NCBI RefSeq assembly: GCF_027921845.1
Contig: NZ_BSEN01000005.1
Span: 62,001 to 126,000 of the forward strand
Origin: Leifsonia poae
GTDB taxonomy: Bacteria; Actinomycetota; Actinomycetes; Actinomycetales; Microbacteriaceae
Direction: 5' to 3'
Length of the DNA stretch: 64,000 nucleotides
A program made the position numbers and the translations under genes. Of the stretch, positions 57,012 through 64,000 are shown one piece after another; within the stretch, counting starts at the first letter, position 1; each line of letters begins with the position of its first letter. Under the pieces are notes generated by a model that had not been told where the DNA came from, did not search any database, and saw only the letters and a list, made by a program, of their open reading frames with translations.

Positions 57012-57026
57012 GTTGATTCGATCAAC
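57012..57026. promoter_or_regulatory. Operator-like palindrome between two citrate-synthase genes
   Basis: GTTGAT-TCG-ATCAAC, a perfect 6-bp inverted repeat, ends 10 nt before the start of the helix-turn-helix protein and 37 nt from the divergent start. Well placed for autoregulation or control of both genes. Confidence 0.55.
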
Positions 57027-57036
57027 CTGGAGCACC

Positions 57037-58293
57037 ATGACCGATGAGCTCCCCCGCCTCACCGCGGAGCAGACCGCCGAGCGGCTGGGCGTCAAGCTCG
57101 AGACCCTCTACGCGTACGTCGCGCGCGGTCGTTTGGCGCGTCACAAGACCGCACGCGGCTCGGAGTTCGACGCGCTGGAGGTCGAACGGTTCGCGGCGTC
57201 CAGGCGGCAGCGCTCCGCCGCCGCCCCGGCCGAGCTGCGCGGTCATTCGGACGGCCGCCCGCTGATGGTGATCGACACCGGCTTCGCGTTCATCGCGGAC
57301 GGCGAGCTGTACTATCGCGGCCGCGAAGCGACCGCCCTGGCCGCCTCTGCGTCGTTCGAGACGGTCGCCCACTGGGCGCTCACCGGCGTGTGGGATGCGG
57401 GGGCGGCATTCGTCGTCGGCGGTGACGCGGTCAACGCCGCGCGCCGGGTCGCCGACGGGCTGCCGCCGGCCGGCACCGACCGCGATCGTCAGCAGGTGGC
57501 CGTGACGGCGTTCGCGGCGCTGGATCCACTCCGGTACTCGCTGGACCCCGCGTCGGTCGTGCCTGCCGCGGAAGCGCTGGTGGCCGGTATGGCCGAAGTG
57601 CTCCGCACGCGTGCTCCCGCAGCTGCGGCGGGCGTGTACCGCGACGACGCGAAAGCGGGAACCGCTTCGATCGCCGAACGCCTGTGGGTGCGGCTCAGCG
57701 ACCGGCCGCCGGCACCGCAGGACCTGCGCCTGCTCAACGCCGCGCTCGTGCTGCTGATCGACCACGACATCGCCGTCTCGACGCTGGCCGCTCGGGCCGC
57801 AGCCTCGGCGAGGGCGAACCCGTACGCGGTGGTCACCGCGGGGCTCGGCGCGCTCGACTCGCCTCTGCACGGCAACGCCAGTCGCGCGGCCTACCGGATG
57901 CTCGAGCGCGTCGTCTCGGGCGAGCATCCCGAACGCGTCATCGCGGACACGATGGTCGCCGGCCGCGGGCCGGTCCCCGGCTTCGGCCAGCCGCTCTACC
58001 GCGGAATCGACCCGCGGGCACGCCTGCTGCTCGGGATGCTCGGCGACGATCCGGCGGCGTCGTCCGTCGCCGAGGCGGTCGAACGCCTCGCGGCACCGAT
58101 CGTCGCTCGCACCGGCGCGCATCCGAATGTCGATCTCGCTCTCGCAGGGCTGGCACTCGCCTCCGTGATGCCCGACGACGCCGGCGAGGTGATCTTCGCC
58201 ACGGCGCGCGCGGTCGGCTGGATCGTGCACGCCCTCGACGAGTACGCCCAGACTCCCCTGCGTTTGCGGCCGGTCGGACGCTACCGCGGCTGA
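57037..58293 (+). CDS. Citrate-synthase-like protein with N-terminal helix-turn-helix
   Basis: A 418-residue protein. Residues 4-50 form a MerR/excisionase-type helix-turn-helix (LTAEQTAERLGVKLETLYAYV, GRLARHKTARGSEF). Residues 70-418 are a citrate-synthase fold with SPLHGNA retaining the first catalytic His and HPNVDLALAG retaining the Asp. The second catalytic His is replaced by Gln (GFGQPLYRG, Q318). The C-terminal RLRPVGRY retains the substrate Arg. This is consistent with a metabolite-sensing DNA-binding protein with impaired catalysis, or a DNA-binding subunit that works with the divergent paralogue. ATG with GGAG 5 nt upstream. Confidence 0.8.
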   Translation: MTDELPRLTAEQTAERLGVKLETLYAYVARGRLARHKTARGSEFDALEVERFAASRRQRSAAAPAELRGHSDGRPLMVIDTGFAFIADGELYYRGREATALAASASFETVAHWALTGVWDAGAAFVVGGDAVNAARRVADGLPPAGTDRDRQQVAVTAFAALDPLRYSLDPASVVPAAEALVAGMAEVLRTRAPAAAAGVYRDDAKAGTASIAERLWVRLSDRPPAPQDLRLLNAALVLLIDHDIAVSTLAARAAASARANPYAVVTAGLGALDSPLHGNASRAAYRMLERVVSGEHPERVIADTMVAGRGPVPGFGQPLYRGIDPRARLLLGMLGDDPAASSVAEAVERLAAPIVARTGAHPNVDLALAGLALASVMPDDAGEVIFATARAVGWIVHALDEYAQTPLRLRPVGRYRG

Positions 58294-58303
58294 ACGGCGT
58301 CCG

Positions 58304-58795
58304 TCATCCCTCGGCGAGCGCCGCCGTCTCGACCAGTCCCGCGGCCGACGCGCGCTGCAGGAAGTCCGCGAGGGTGGCGAGCTGCTCCTCCGAATAGTCG
58401 TCGAAGAGATCGTCCATCGCGGCGTTCATGCCGCCGTAGAGCGTGAAGAGCTCCCTGGCACGATCCGGAAGTGCGCGCACCAGCACGGCACGCCGGTCCG
58501 CACCCTCGCGTTCGCGCACGACCCAGTTGTTCTTCTCCAGGCGGTCGAGGATGCCGGTGACCGTCGCAGGGTGCACTCCGGCCCTGTGCGCGAGTTCGCT
58601 GGGGCTCAGGGGGCCGTGCAAGGCGATGACATCGAGGCAGTCGAGGTCGACCGGGCGCAGGTCGACGCGGGAGCCCACCTGGTTGTTGAGCAGCGCCACC
58701 TGGTTGTTGAGCTCCCGCAGCGCGCGCTTGATGTCCGCGCCGGCGCGTCGCCGGCGGCGCTGCTCTGCGGTCTCGTCATTCGATACGGAAGTCAT
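58304..58795 (-). CDS. MarR-family transcriptional regulator
   Basis: A 163-residue MarR protein: the recognition helix region is SELAHRAGVHPATVTGILDRLE (read over about residues 66-87), with the wing REREGADRRAVLVR. The N-terminal helix is unusually polar with repeated LNNQV (residues 29-41). ATG 58795 has AAAGGG 5 nt upstream and a TACAAT -10 (58812-58817, minus). Downstream of metI by 29 nt but with its own promoter. ATACGG palindromes cover its promoter and start, so it probably represses itself; whether it also controls the Met transporter is open. Confidence 0.87.
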   Translation of the reverse strand: MTSVSNDETAEQRRRRRAGADIKRALRELNNQVALLNNQVGSRVDLRPVDLDCLDVIALHGPLSPSELAHRAGVHPATVTGILDRLEKNNWVVREREGADRRAVLVRALPDRARELFTLYGGMNAAMDDLFDDYSEEQLATLADFLQRASAAGLVETAALAEG

Positions 58796-58820
58796 ATGAT
58801 GCCCTTTCCGTATTGTACGG
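58783..58820. promoter_or_regulatory. MarR promoter with nested ATACGG/CCGTAT palindromes
   Basis: ATACGGAA (58783-58790) pairs with TTCCGTAT (58806-58813), and CCGTA-TTG-TACGG (58808-58820) is a second perfect palindrome over the TACAAT -10 element. The arrangement suggests a two-site operator. Confidence 0.6.
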
Positions 58821-58824
58821 CGGG

Positions 58825-59484
58825 TCAGCGGCGCAGCGCCTTGCGCGCCAGCCAGTTCCCGAGGAACTGCGCGGCCTGTACGAGCACCACGATCGTGATC
58901 ACGGCGACCCACGTCACCGTCCAGTCGTACCGCTGGTAGCCGTAGGCGATCGAGAAGTAGCCCAGTCCCCCGCCGCCGAGACCGCCGGCGACCGCCGACA
59001 GGTCGACGATGGCGACGAACACGAAGGTGTAGCCCAGGATGAGCGGCCCGAGCGCCTCCGGGATGAGCAGGGTCATGATGATGCGCAGCGGGCTCGCGCC
59101 CATCGCGCGGGCCGCCTCGATGACACCGGGATCGATGGTCACGAGGTTCTGCTCGACGATGCGCGAGATGCCGAAGGTCGCGGCGATCGTCATCGGGAAG
59201 ATCGCGGCAGCCGTTCCGATGAAGGTGCCGAACAGACTCAGCGTGAGGGGCGCGACCACCGTCATGAAGATGATGAACGGGATCGGGCGGATGAAGTTCA
59301 CCAGCACATTGAGCACCGCTGCGAGCGGGCGGTTCTCCAGAATGCCGCCGCGACGCGTGGTGTAGAGCAGCACGCCGAGCGCCAGACCGAGGATGCCGCC
59401 GAGCACGAGGGTCGCGCTGACCATCCAGAGCGTCTGCCCGATGGACTCCAGGTAGACGGGCAACAGCTGCGACCAGTCGCTCAT
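58825..59484 (-). CDS. metI: Methionine ABC transporter permease MetI
   Basis: A 219-residue inner-membrane permease with five helices and the EAA loop EAARAMGASPLRIIMTLLIPEALG (read in parts, about 135-158) that contacts the ATPase. Length is normal. ATG 59484 overlaps the metN stop (ATGA). Imports methionine and some oxidised or formyl forms in known systems. Confidence 0.93.
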   Translation of the reverse strand: MSDWSQLLPVYLESIGQTLWMVSATLVLGGILGLALGVLLYTTRRGGILENRPLAAVLNVLVNFIRPIPFIIFMTVVAPLTLSLFGTFIGTAAAIFPMTIAATFGISRIVEQNLVTIDPGVIEAARAMGASPLRIIMTLLIPEALGPLILGYTFVFVAIVDLSAVAGGLGGGGLGYFSIAYGYQRYDWTVTWVAVITIVVLVQAAQFLGNWLARKALRR

Positions 59485-60503
59485 GCCGCCACCTCCTCGA
59501 CCTCGGTGACCGCGCGGAGGTCGGCGATCAGCGCGTCTACGCCGGCGTCCTCGCCGATGAGCTCGAGGGTGAGGCTGCCGAAGGAGCGGCCCTGCAGCGC
59601 ACTGATGCCGCCGAAGACGATCTCGAATCGGACGTTGTGCCGGCCGACCGCATCCGAGAGCACCGCTCCCAGCCGCCCGTCGTCGTGGATGCGCGCGGAC
59701 ACGATGCGTCCGGAGTGCTTGCCGCGCAGCCGCTCCAGATCGTCGGCCTCGGGCTGGTTGCGCAGCACGGTTCCGACGAACCGCTGCGCCGTGACGGTCT
59801 GAGGGTCGCTGAACAGTTCGAAGACGCTGCCGCTCTCGATCACGCGACCGGCGTCGAGCACGGCGACGCGATCGGCGATGGAGCGCACGACCTCCATCTC
59901 GTGCGTGATCACCACGATGGTGACGCCCAGCTCGCGGTTGACCCGCTTGAGGAGGGCGAGCACGTCGGCCGTCGTCTCGGGGTCGAGCGCGCTCGTCGAC
60001 TCGTCGGCGAGCAGAATGGCCGGATTCGTGGCCAGTGCGCGCGCGATTCCGACGCGCTGCTTCTGACCGCCGGACAGCTGGTCGGGGTAGACCCACGCCT
60101 TCTCGGTCAGGCCGACGAACGCGAGCAGCTCGGCGACCCGCTCCTTCCGCTTCTCCTTCGGCCAGCCGGCCACCTTGAGCGGGTATGCGATGTTGCCGAA
60201 CACCGTGCGCGAGCGGAACAGGTTGAACTGCTGGAAGATCATGCCGATGCCGGCGCGGACACCCCGCAGCTTCGGTTCGGGAAGCTGCGTGATGTCCACG
60301 CCGTCGATGAGGATCGCACCGCTCGTCACCTTCTCGAGCGCGTTGACCAGCCGCACGAGCGTGCTCTTGCCCGCGCCCGAGTATCCGATGATCCCGAAGA
60401 TCTCGCCGCGTTCGATCGACAGGCTCACGCCGTCGATCGCGGTGATCGTCGCGTCGCCGGAGCGGAAGGACTTCGTGACCTCGCGGAACTCGATGAGAGG
60501 CAT
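59481..60503 (-). CDS. metN: Methionine ABC transporter ATPase MetN
   Basis: A 340-residue ATPase: Walker A GYSGAGKST (about 38-46), signature LSGGQKQRV, Walker B ILLADEST. The last 75 residues form a NIL domain (about 265-335), the ACT-like module by which methionine inhibits transport when abundant, which supports methionine specificity. Five nucleotides separate it from the metQ stop. Confidence 0.94.
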   Translation of the reverse strand: MPLIEFREVTKSFRSGDATITAIDGVSLSIERGEIFGIIGYSGAGKSTLVRLVNALEKVTSGAILIDGVDITQLPEPKLRGVRAGIGMIFQQFNLFRSRTVFGNIAYPLKVAGWPKEKRKERVAELLAFVGLTEKAWVYPDQLSGGQKQRVGIARALATNPAILLADESTSALDPETTADVLALLKRVNRELGVTIVVITHEMEVVRSIADRVAVLDAGRVIESGSVFELFSDPQTVTAQRFVGTVLRNQPEADDLERLRGKHSGRIVSARIHDDGRLGAVLSDAVGRHNVRFEIVFGGISALQGRSFGSLTLELIGEDAGVDALIADLRAVTEVEEVAA

Positions 60504-60508
60504 CGGTA

Positions 60509-61456
60509 CTAGTTCGCCGCCTTCACGGTCTTCTTCAGCTCGTCGAGGATCGAGATCAGTTCGGACTGCGGGCGCTGCACGATGACCGCGGTGTTCTTGG
60601 ACTCGGCGAGCACCGCATCCTGCACCGGCTTGGTGTGGTAGAGCTCGGTGATCTTCTTGTAGGTGGCATTGTCCTTGTCCGCGCTGCGGGCCACGAACGC
60701 GTTGATGTACGGCTCGGCGGCGGACTTCTTCGGGTCGTCCTGGAAGATCGCGGACTTGGGGTCGAGGCCGGCCGTGAGCGCGAAGTTGTTGTTCACGATC
60801 GCGCCGTCGGCGGAGTTGAGCGCGGGAGCGGTCTGCGCGGCGTCCACGGGGAGCACGGTCACCTTCGACGCCGACGCGTCGATGTCGGCCGGAGTCGAGA
60901 GGACGGTGCCGCCGTTCTTGAGCTTCAGCAGACCGGCCTCCTGCAGAACGAGGAGAGCGCGCGCCTGGTTGGTCGCGTCATTGGGGATCGCGATCTTCGC
61001 GCCCGTGGGGATGTCGGCGACGGCCTTGTACTTGTCGGAGTAGAGGGGCAGCGGGACAACGATGGTCGAGGCGATCGGCACCAGATCGGCGTTGTCGGAC
61101 ACGTCGTAGTTCGCCAGGAACAGGAGGTGCTGGAACAGGTTCAGGTCGATCTGCTTGCTCTTCAGCGCCGGATTCGCCTGGGTGTAGTCGCTGAACCCGA
61201 CGACCTGGATGTCGATGTTCTCCTTGGCGGCCGCCTTCTTCAGCACGGTCCAGTACGGCGCCGCCTGCTCGGTGGTGCCGATCTTGACGGTGACGCGCTT
61301 GGCCTCGGCCGACGAACCGGGGGACGCCAGGTTGACGACGATGAGCACGACCGCGACGATGACCGCGATGGCGGCGATGCCGATCCCGACGATCCAGCCC
61401 GTTCTCGATTTCGGCTTCTCCGGAAGGGAGGGGGTGGGAGGGGTGGAATCGGACAT
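60509..61456 (-). CDS. metQ: Methionine-binding protein MetQ (NlpA family), membrane-anchored
   Basis: A 315-residue substrate-binding protein. The mature NlpA fold begins at KRVTVKIGTTEQAAPYW (about residue 53) and includes DLNLFQHLLFL and AIPNDATNQARALLVLQ. The N-terminus is a Pro-rich cytoplasmic segment and one hydrophobic helix (about 22-43) without a lipobox Cys, so it is a signal-anchored rather than lipid-anchored binder. First gene of metQ-metN-metI. AGAGG lies about 9 nt before the ATG, and TACCCT upstream (minus strand) may be the -10. No SAM riboswitch is apparent in the leader. Confidence 0.9.
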   Translation of the reverse strand: MSDSTPPTPSLPEKPKSRTGWIVGIGIAAIAVIVAVVLIVVNLASPGSSAEAKRVTVKIGTTEQAAPYWTVLKKAAAKENIDIQVVGFSDYTQANPALKSKQIDLNLFQHLLFLANYDVSDNADLVPIASTIVVPLPLYSDKYKAVADIPTGAKIAIPNDATNQARALLVLQEAGLLKLKNGGTVLSTPADIDASASKVTVLPVDAAQTAPALNSADGAIVNNNFALTAGLDPKSAIFQDDPKKSAAEPYINAFVARSADKDNATYKKITELYHTKPVQDAVLAESKNTAVIVQRPQSELISILDELKKTVKAAN

Positions 61457-61507
61457 GGCTGTGCCTCTCTTGTGAAGGGGTGTGAGGGTACCGGCGCACG
61501 GTTGACG

Positions 61508-61520
61508 GCTCCTCGAGCCT
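61508..61520. promoter_or_regulatory. Short palindrome in the metQ upstream region
   Basis: GGCTC-CTC-GAGCC, a 5-bp inverted repeat, lies about 50 nt upstream of metQ, in the divergent 195-bp gap shared with the repeat-protein gene. Candidate regulatory site only. Confidence 0.3.
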
Positions 61521-61651
61521 CCCCGATCGCGGCGGGAGTCTCAAAACGTGTTCCGAAATGTGACGGCATGAGCACATCGACGCACGTGCGCCCCGCGCGT
61601 AGTGTGAGCGTCGACGGCGACCGCCGCCGAACCGCGAAGTGGAGGCTGTAC

Positions 61652-61900
61652 ATGAGCTCGATCAACGACGACGACATCACCACCGATCCGGCGTCCGGCG
61701 GCGAAGGACCCGCCGACGGCGGAGCCAACCCGAACGGGCACGACGGCGGAGCCGACGGTGGGGCCGGAGAGGGCACGGCCGACGGCGGAGCCAACCCGGG
61801 CGGACACGACGGCGGAGCCGACGGATCGGCCGGCGAAGGTCCGGCCGACGGCGGAGCGAACGCCGGTGGCCACGACGGCGGCGCCGACGGATCCGCTTGA
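61652..61900 (+). CDS. BatC-like glycine/aspartate repeat protein
   Basis: An 82-residue protein made of three 22-residue repeats (consensus EGPADGGANPGGHDGGADG plus SAG) after the start MSSINDDDITTDPASG. At DNA level these are 66-bp tandem units between about 61703 and 61897. Acidic, Gly-rich and certainly flexible; the His-Asp and Asp-Gly pairs could bind metal. Similar proteins are called BatC in Microbacteriaceae, with no demonstrated function. ATG has GGAGG 6-7 nt upstream. Its stop overlaps the start of the oxygenase gene (TGATG), which is the only clue to a role. Confidence 0.72.
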   Translation: MSSINDDDITTDPASGGEGPADGGANPNGHDGGADGGAGEGTADGGANPGGHDGGADGSAGEGPADGGANAGGHDGGADGSA

Positions 61901-63162
61901 TGACGGATGACGAGCGCGGACCGGGCGACCGGTCCGCGCTTTCGCGCTGCATCGCCGTCGATCGGGACGCGTTCGCGTCCGACTACTGGTCACGGCGCCC
62001 GCTCCTCACCACGGCAGCGGAATCCGATCACGACTTCTCGGATCTCTTCAGCCGCGACGATGTCGACGAACTGATCTCCTCGCGCGCTCTGCGCACACCG
62101 TTCATCCGGATGGCGAAGGAGGGGACCGTGCTCCCGCCCGCGCGCTACACGGCGTCCGGCGGTTTCGGCGCGGAGATCGGCGACCAGGTGAGCTCGGAGA
62201 AGGTGCTGGCCGAGTTCGCGGACGGCGCCACCCTGGTGCTCCAGGGGCTGCACCGCACCTGGCCGCCCATCGCGGAGTTCACGCGCAGGCTGTCCGCCGA
62301 ACTCGGGCATCCATGCCAGGTGAACGCGTACATCACGCCGGCCTCCTCGCGCGGATTCGATCCGCACTACGACGTGCACGATGTGTTCGTGCTGCAGATC
62401 TCGGGCGAGAAGCACTGGGTGATCCACGAGCCCGTCCACCCCGATCCGCTGCGCGACCAGCCGTGGAGCGATCACCGCGAGGCGGTGGCCACGCGTGCTG
62501 CGGGGACGCCGGCGATCGACGCCACGTTCCGTCCCGGCGACGCGCTGTACCTGCCGCGCGGCTGGATCCACTCGGCCACCGCTCTCGGCGGGATCTCCAT
62601 CCACCTGACGATCGGGGTCGCGGCCTACACCCGTCACGAGATCGTGCAGGAGGCGATCGCCCGGGCTGCCGATACAGCGGCCCTGCGCGCATCGCTTCCG
62701 CTCGGCTTCGACCCGGCCGACACCGACGCCCTGCGACCGATCGTCGAGGAAACGATCGCCGACCTGATCGCCGCTCTGGAAGCCGGCGCACCGGCGGCGG
62801 CCAGTGCCGTCTCACGGAGCCTGTCGGAGCGGTGGGCGAAGGACACCCCTGCTGCGCCCGTGCGACCGCTCGCCACTACGGAGTTGATCGCTGCGCTCGA
62901 CGGCACCGATCCGGCGGACATCGTGGTGACGATGCGACCGGGGTCGCATCCACAGGTCGCCACGACCGAGGGCACGGTGGCGATCCGCCTGCCGCAGAAG
63001 ACGGTGACGCTGCCCGCCGAGGCGTCCGCCGCCGTCCGGCGCCTGCTCAGCGACGCGCCGGTGTCGGCACAGGACCTCCCCGGGCTCGACGCAGGATCCG
63101 CCCTCGTCGTCGTGCGTCGGCTGCTGCGCGAAGGCATCGTGGTGCCGGCCGCCCGTGACTGA
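61900..63162 (+). CDS. JmjC-type cupin oxygenase (RoxA/YcfD-like)
   Basis: A 420-residue Fe(II)/2-oxoglutarate oxygenase of the cupin-4 family, whose E. coli member hydroxylates a ribosomal-protein Arg. The iron triad is HYD in FDPHYDVHD (His and Asp about residue 153-155) and the distal His in LPRGWIHSA. GEKHWVIHEP and a C-terminal winged-helix-like region (about 330-420) follow the family. Target protein in actinobacteria is unknown. ATG at 61900 is coupled to the repeat protein; the next GTG overlaps its end by 8 nt. Confidence 0.87.
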   Translation: MTDDERGPGDRSALSRCIAVDRDAFASDYWSRRPLLTTAAESDHDFSDLFSRDDVDELISSRALRTPFIRMAKEGTVLPPARYTASGGFGAEIGDQVSSEKVLAEFADGATLVLQGLHRTWPPIAEFTRRLSAELGHPCQVNAYITPASSRGFDPHYDVHDVFVLQISGEKHWVIHEPVHPDPLRDQPWSDHREAVATRAAGTPAIDATFRPGDALYLPRGWIHSATALGGISIHLTIGVAAYTRHEIVQEAIARAADTAALRASLPLGFDPADTDALRPIVEETIADLIAALEAGAPAAASAVSRSLSERWAKDTPAAPVRPLATTELIAALDGTDPADIVVTMRPGSHPQVATTEGTVAIRLPQKTVTLPAEASAAVRRLLSDAPVSAQDLPGLDAGSALVVVRRLLREGIVVPAARD

Positions 63163-64000
63163 GCCCGGATGGCTGCCCTGCAGCGACCGTTCGCTCGAGC
63201 GCGGCGATCCGCTGCCGGGCACGGCCGGGTTCGGCGAGCGCTGGCTGCTCGTGGAGGTCGAGAGCGCGTGGGGAGCTCACGCGTTCTTCGCGTCCGCGCT
63301 CGACACGTCGGTGAGCAGGGCGCTCGTCACGCGGGCGGAGGCGGCGGGCATCCGGCCTCTGGCGATCCGGCGCACCCGGCTGCGCGCAGAGGAGCGCCGG
63401 TCGCAGTCCTCCTGGCGCTGGGCCCTCGTCGACTGCCGGCCGGAGCGGGCGAGCATCCGGTGGGGCCGGGTCGACCGGGTGGAGGAGCTGCTCGAGATCC
63501 CGCTCGACGGCTCGGCCGGCGTACTGTCCGACCGCCCGATCTACGCTGTCTGCACCCACGCACGCCATGACCAGTGCTGCGCGGTGCGGGGGCGCCCGGT
63601 CGTCGAGGCGCTGGCGGCCGCGCATCCCGACGAGACTTGGGAGTGCTCGCATCTCGGCGGCGACCGGTTCGCGGCGACAATGATCGTCTTCCCGCACGGG
63701 CTCCTGTACGGGCGCGTTCCGGCGGCCGAGGCCGAGGCCGTCGTCGCTGCGTACGCCGACGGACGCGTCGCGCGCGAGTATCTGCGCGGCCGCACCGCCC
63801 TCAGCACGGTCGCCCAGGCCGCCGAGGAGTTCGCCCGCGAGCACACGGGGGACGACGCCATCGAGGCCTTCCGGGTGGTGTCCGAGCACGCCCATCCGCA
63901 CGGCTGGACGGTCGAGCTCGACCACGGTGGCGAGCGGCTTGTGGTCGAGGTGGGTGAGACGCTCTCCGAGCCGCTGCTCAGCACGTGCGGCGCGACGATC
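63155..64000 (+). CDS. Sucrase/ferredoxin-like protein, 5' part
   Basis: Starts at GTG 63155 and runs off the right edge, with 282 codons visible and no stop. The protein is a thioredoxin-fold sucrase/ferredoxin-like member: WLPCSDRSLERGDPLPGTA at the N-terminus, CTHARHDQCCAVRG (three Cys, about residue 135-147) and WECSHLGGDRFAATMIVFP. In this family Cys/His residues may bind an iron-sulfur cluster; the Cys in WLPCSD, CTHARHDQCC and WECSH are the candidates. Overlaps the oxygenase gene by 8 nt, so all three genes from 61652 form one unit. Confidence 0.83.
   Translation, partial: MTEPGWLPCSDRSLERGDPLPGTAGFGERWLLVEVESAWGAHAFFASALDTSVSRALVTRAEAAGIRPLAIRRTRLRAEERRSQSSWRWALVDCRPERASIRWGRVDRVEELLEIPLDGSAGVLSDRPIYAVCTHARHDQCCAVRGRPVVEALAAAHPDETWECSHLGGDRFAATMIVFPHGLLYGRVPAAEAEAVVAAYADGRVAREYLRGRTALSTVAQAAEEFAREHTGDDAIEAFRVVSEHAHPHGWTVELDHGGERLVVEVGETLSEPLLSTCGATI

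Noticed and set aside
61457-61651. SAM riboswitch upstream of metQ
   Set aside because: The leader has only a short GGCTC/GAGCC palindrome and no SAM-I, SAM-II or SAM-IV core that I can recognise.
1-64000. tRNA, rRNA or CRISPR features
   Set aside because: No T-loop GGTTCGAATCC-type sequence in a cloverleaf context, no rRNA-like stretch and no regularly spaced direct repeats were found.

Overview
The window is a GC-rich (roughly two-thirds G+C by eye), gene-dense actinobacterial chromosome segment with frequent ATGA and TGATG start-stop overlaps. The C50-carotenoid operon, a DUF7882-type small protein, a BatC-like glycine/aspartate repeat protein and the left-end gene order all point to Microbacteriaceae, probably Leifsonia or a close relative. 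This placement is an inference. I see no rRNA, tRNA, CRISPR array, prophage or insertion sequence, and no gene-free stretch longer than 300 bases.

Left part (1-15000): the end of a division/cell-wall cluster on the minus strand (mraZ-rsmH-ftsL-like-ftsI-murE), then a DUF3040 membrane protein, a polyprenyl diphosphate synthase, an Rv2175c-like DNA-binding protein, a LysM protein, a PASTA Ser/Thr kinase (PknL-like), class II DAHP synthase, plsC, a ROK glucokinase and a FadD15-like acyl-CoA ligase. As I know it, this order follows Mycobacterium tuberculosis Rv2158c-Rv2187, so it is an old, conserved neighbourhood. Three GTGGA boxes spaced exactly 10 nt lie between the -35 and -10 of mraZ and look like MraZ autoregulation sites.

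Middle (15000-38400): an AbiEi/DUF559 protein bracketed by palindromic TCGTGCG repeats, an NAD-dependent epimerase, peptide deformylase, a MinD-like ATPase, pyruvate carboxylase, a ParA ATPase, two MerR regulators with an FHA (GarA-like) protein and a phosphatidyltransferase. Small stand-alone genes follow (DUF1295, LRV repeat, S4, DUF72, glyoxalase-like, J-NERD), then an ArsR/SRPBCC/hydrolase operon. The carotenoid operon crtE-crtB-crtI-crtYe-crtYf-crtEb runs leftwards, all genes ATGA/GTGA-coupled, from a divergent MarR-type (CrtR-like) regulator with a palindromic operator between them.

Right part (38400-64000): short taxon-restricted genes, a sigma-70 family factor, an MFS transporter, a WXG100-like/DUF1023 hydrolase with a lower-GC lipoprotein partner, and a DNA-repair island in which Ku is translationally coupled to a type IB topoisomerase and faces ligD. 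After these come a PAP2-diacylglycerol kinase fusion, another MFS protein, and a divergent pair of citrate-synthase-like genes, one carrying an N-terminal helix-turn-helix and a changed catalytic histidine. Last are a metQ-metN-metI transporter with a MarR gene, the BatC-like protein coupled to a JmjC-type cupin oxygenase, and a partial sucrase/ferredoxin-like gene.

A recurring layout matters for start-site choice: at least 14 genes have TANNNT placed exactly 6-7 nt before the start codon, the pattern expected of leaderless transcripts.
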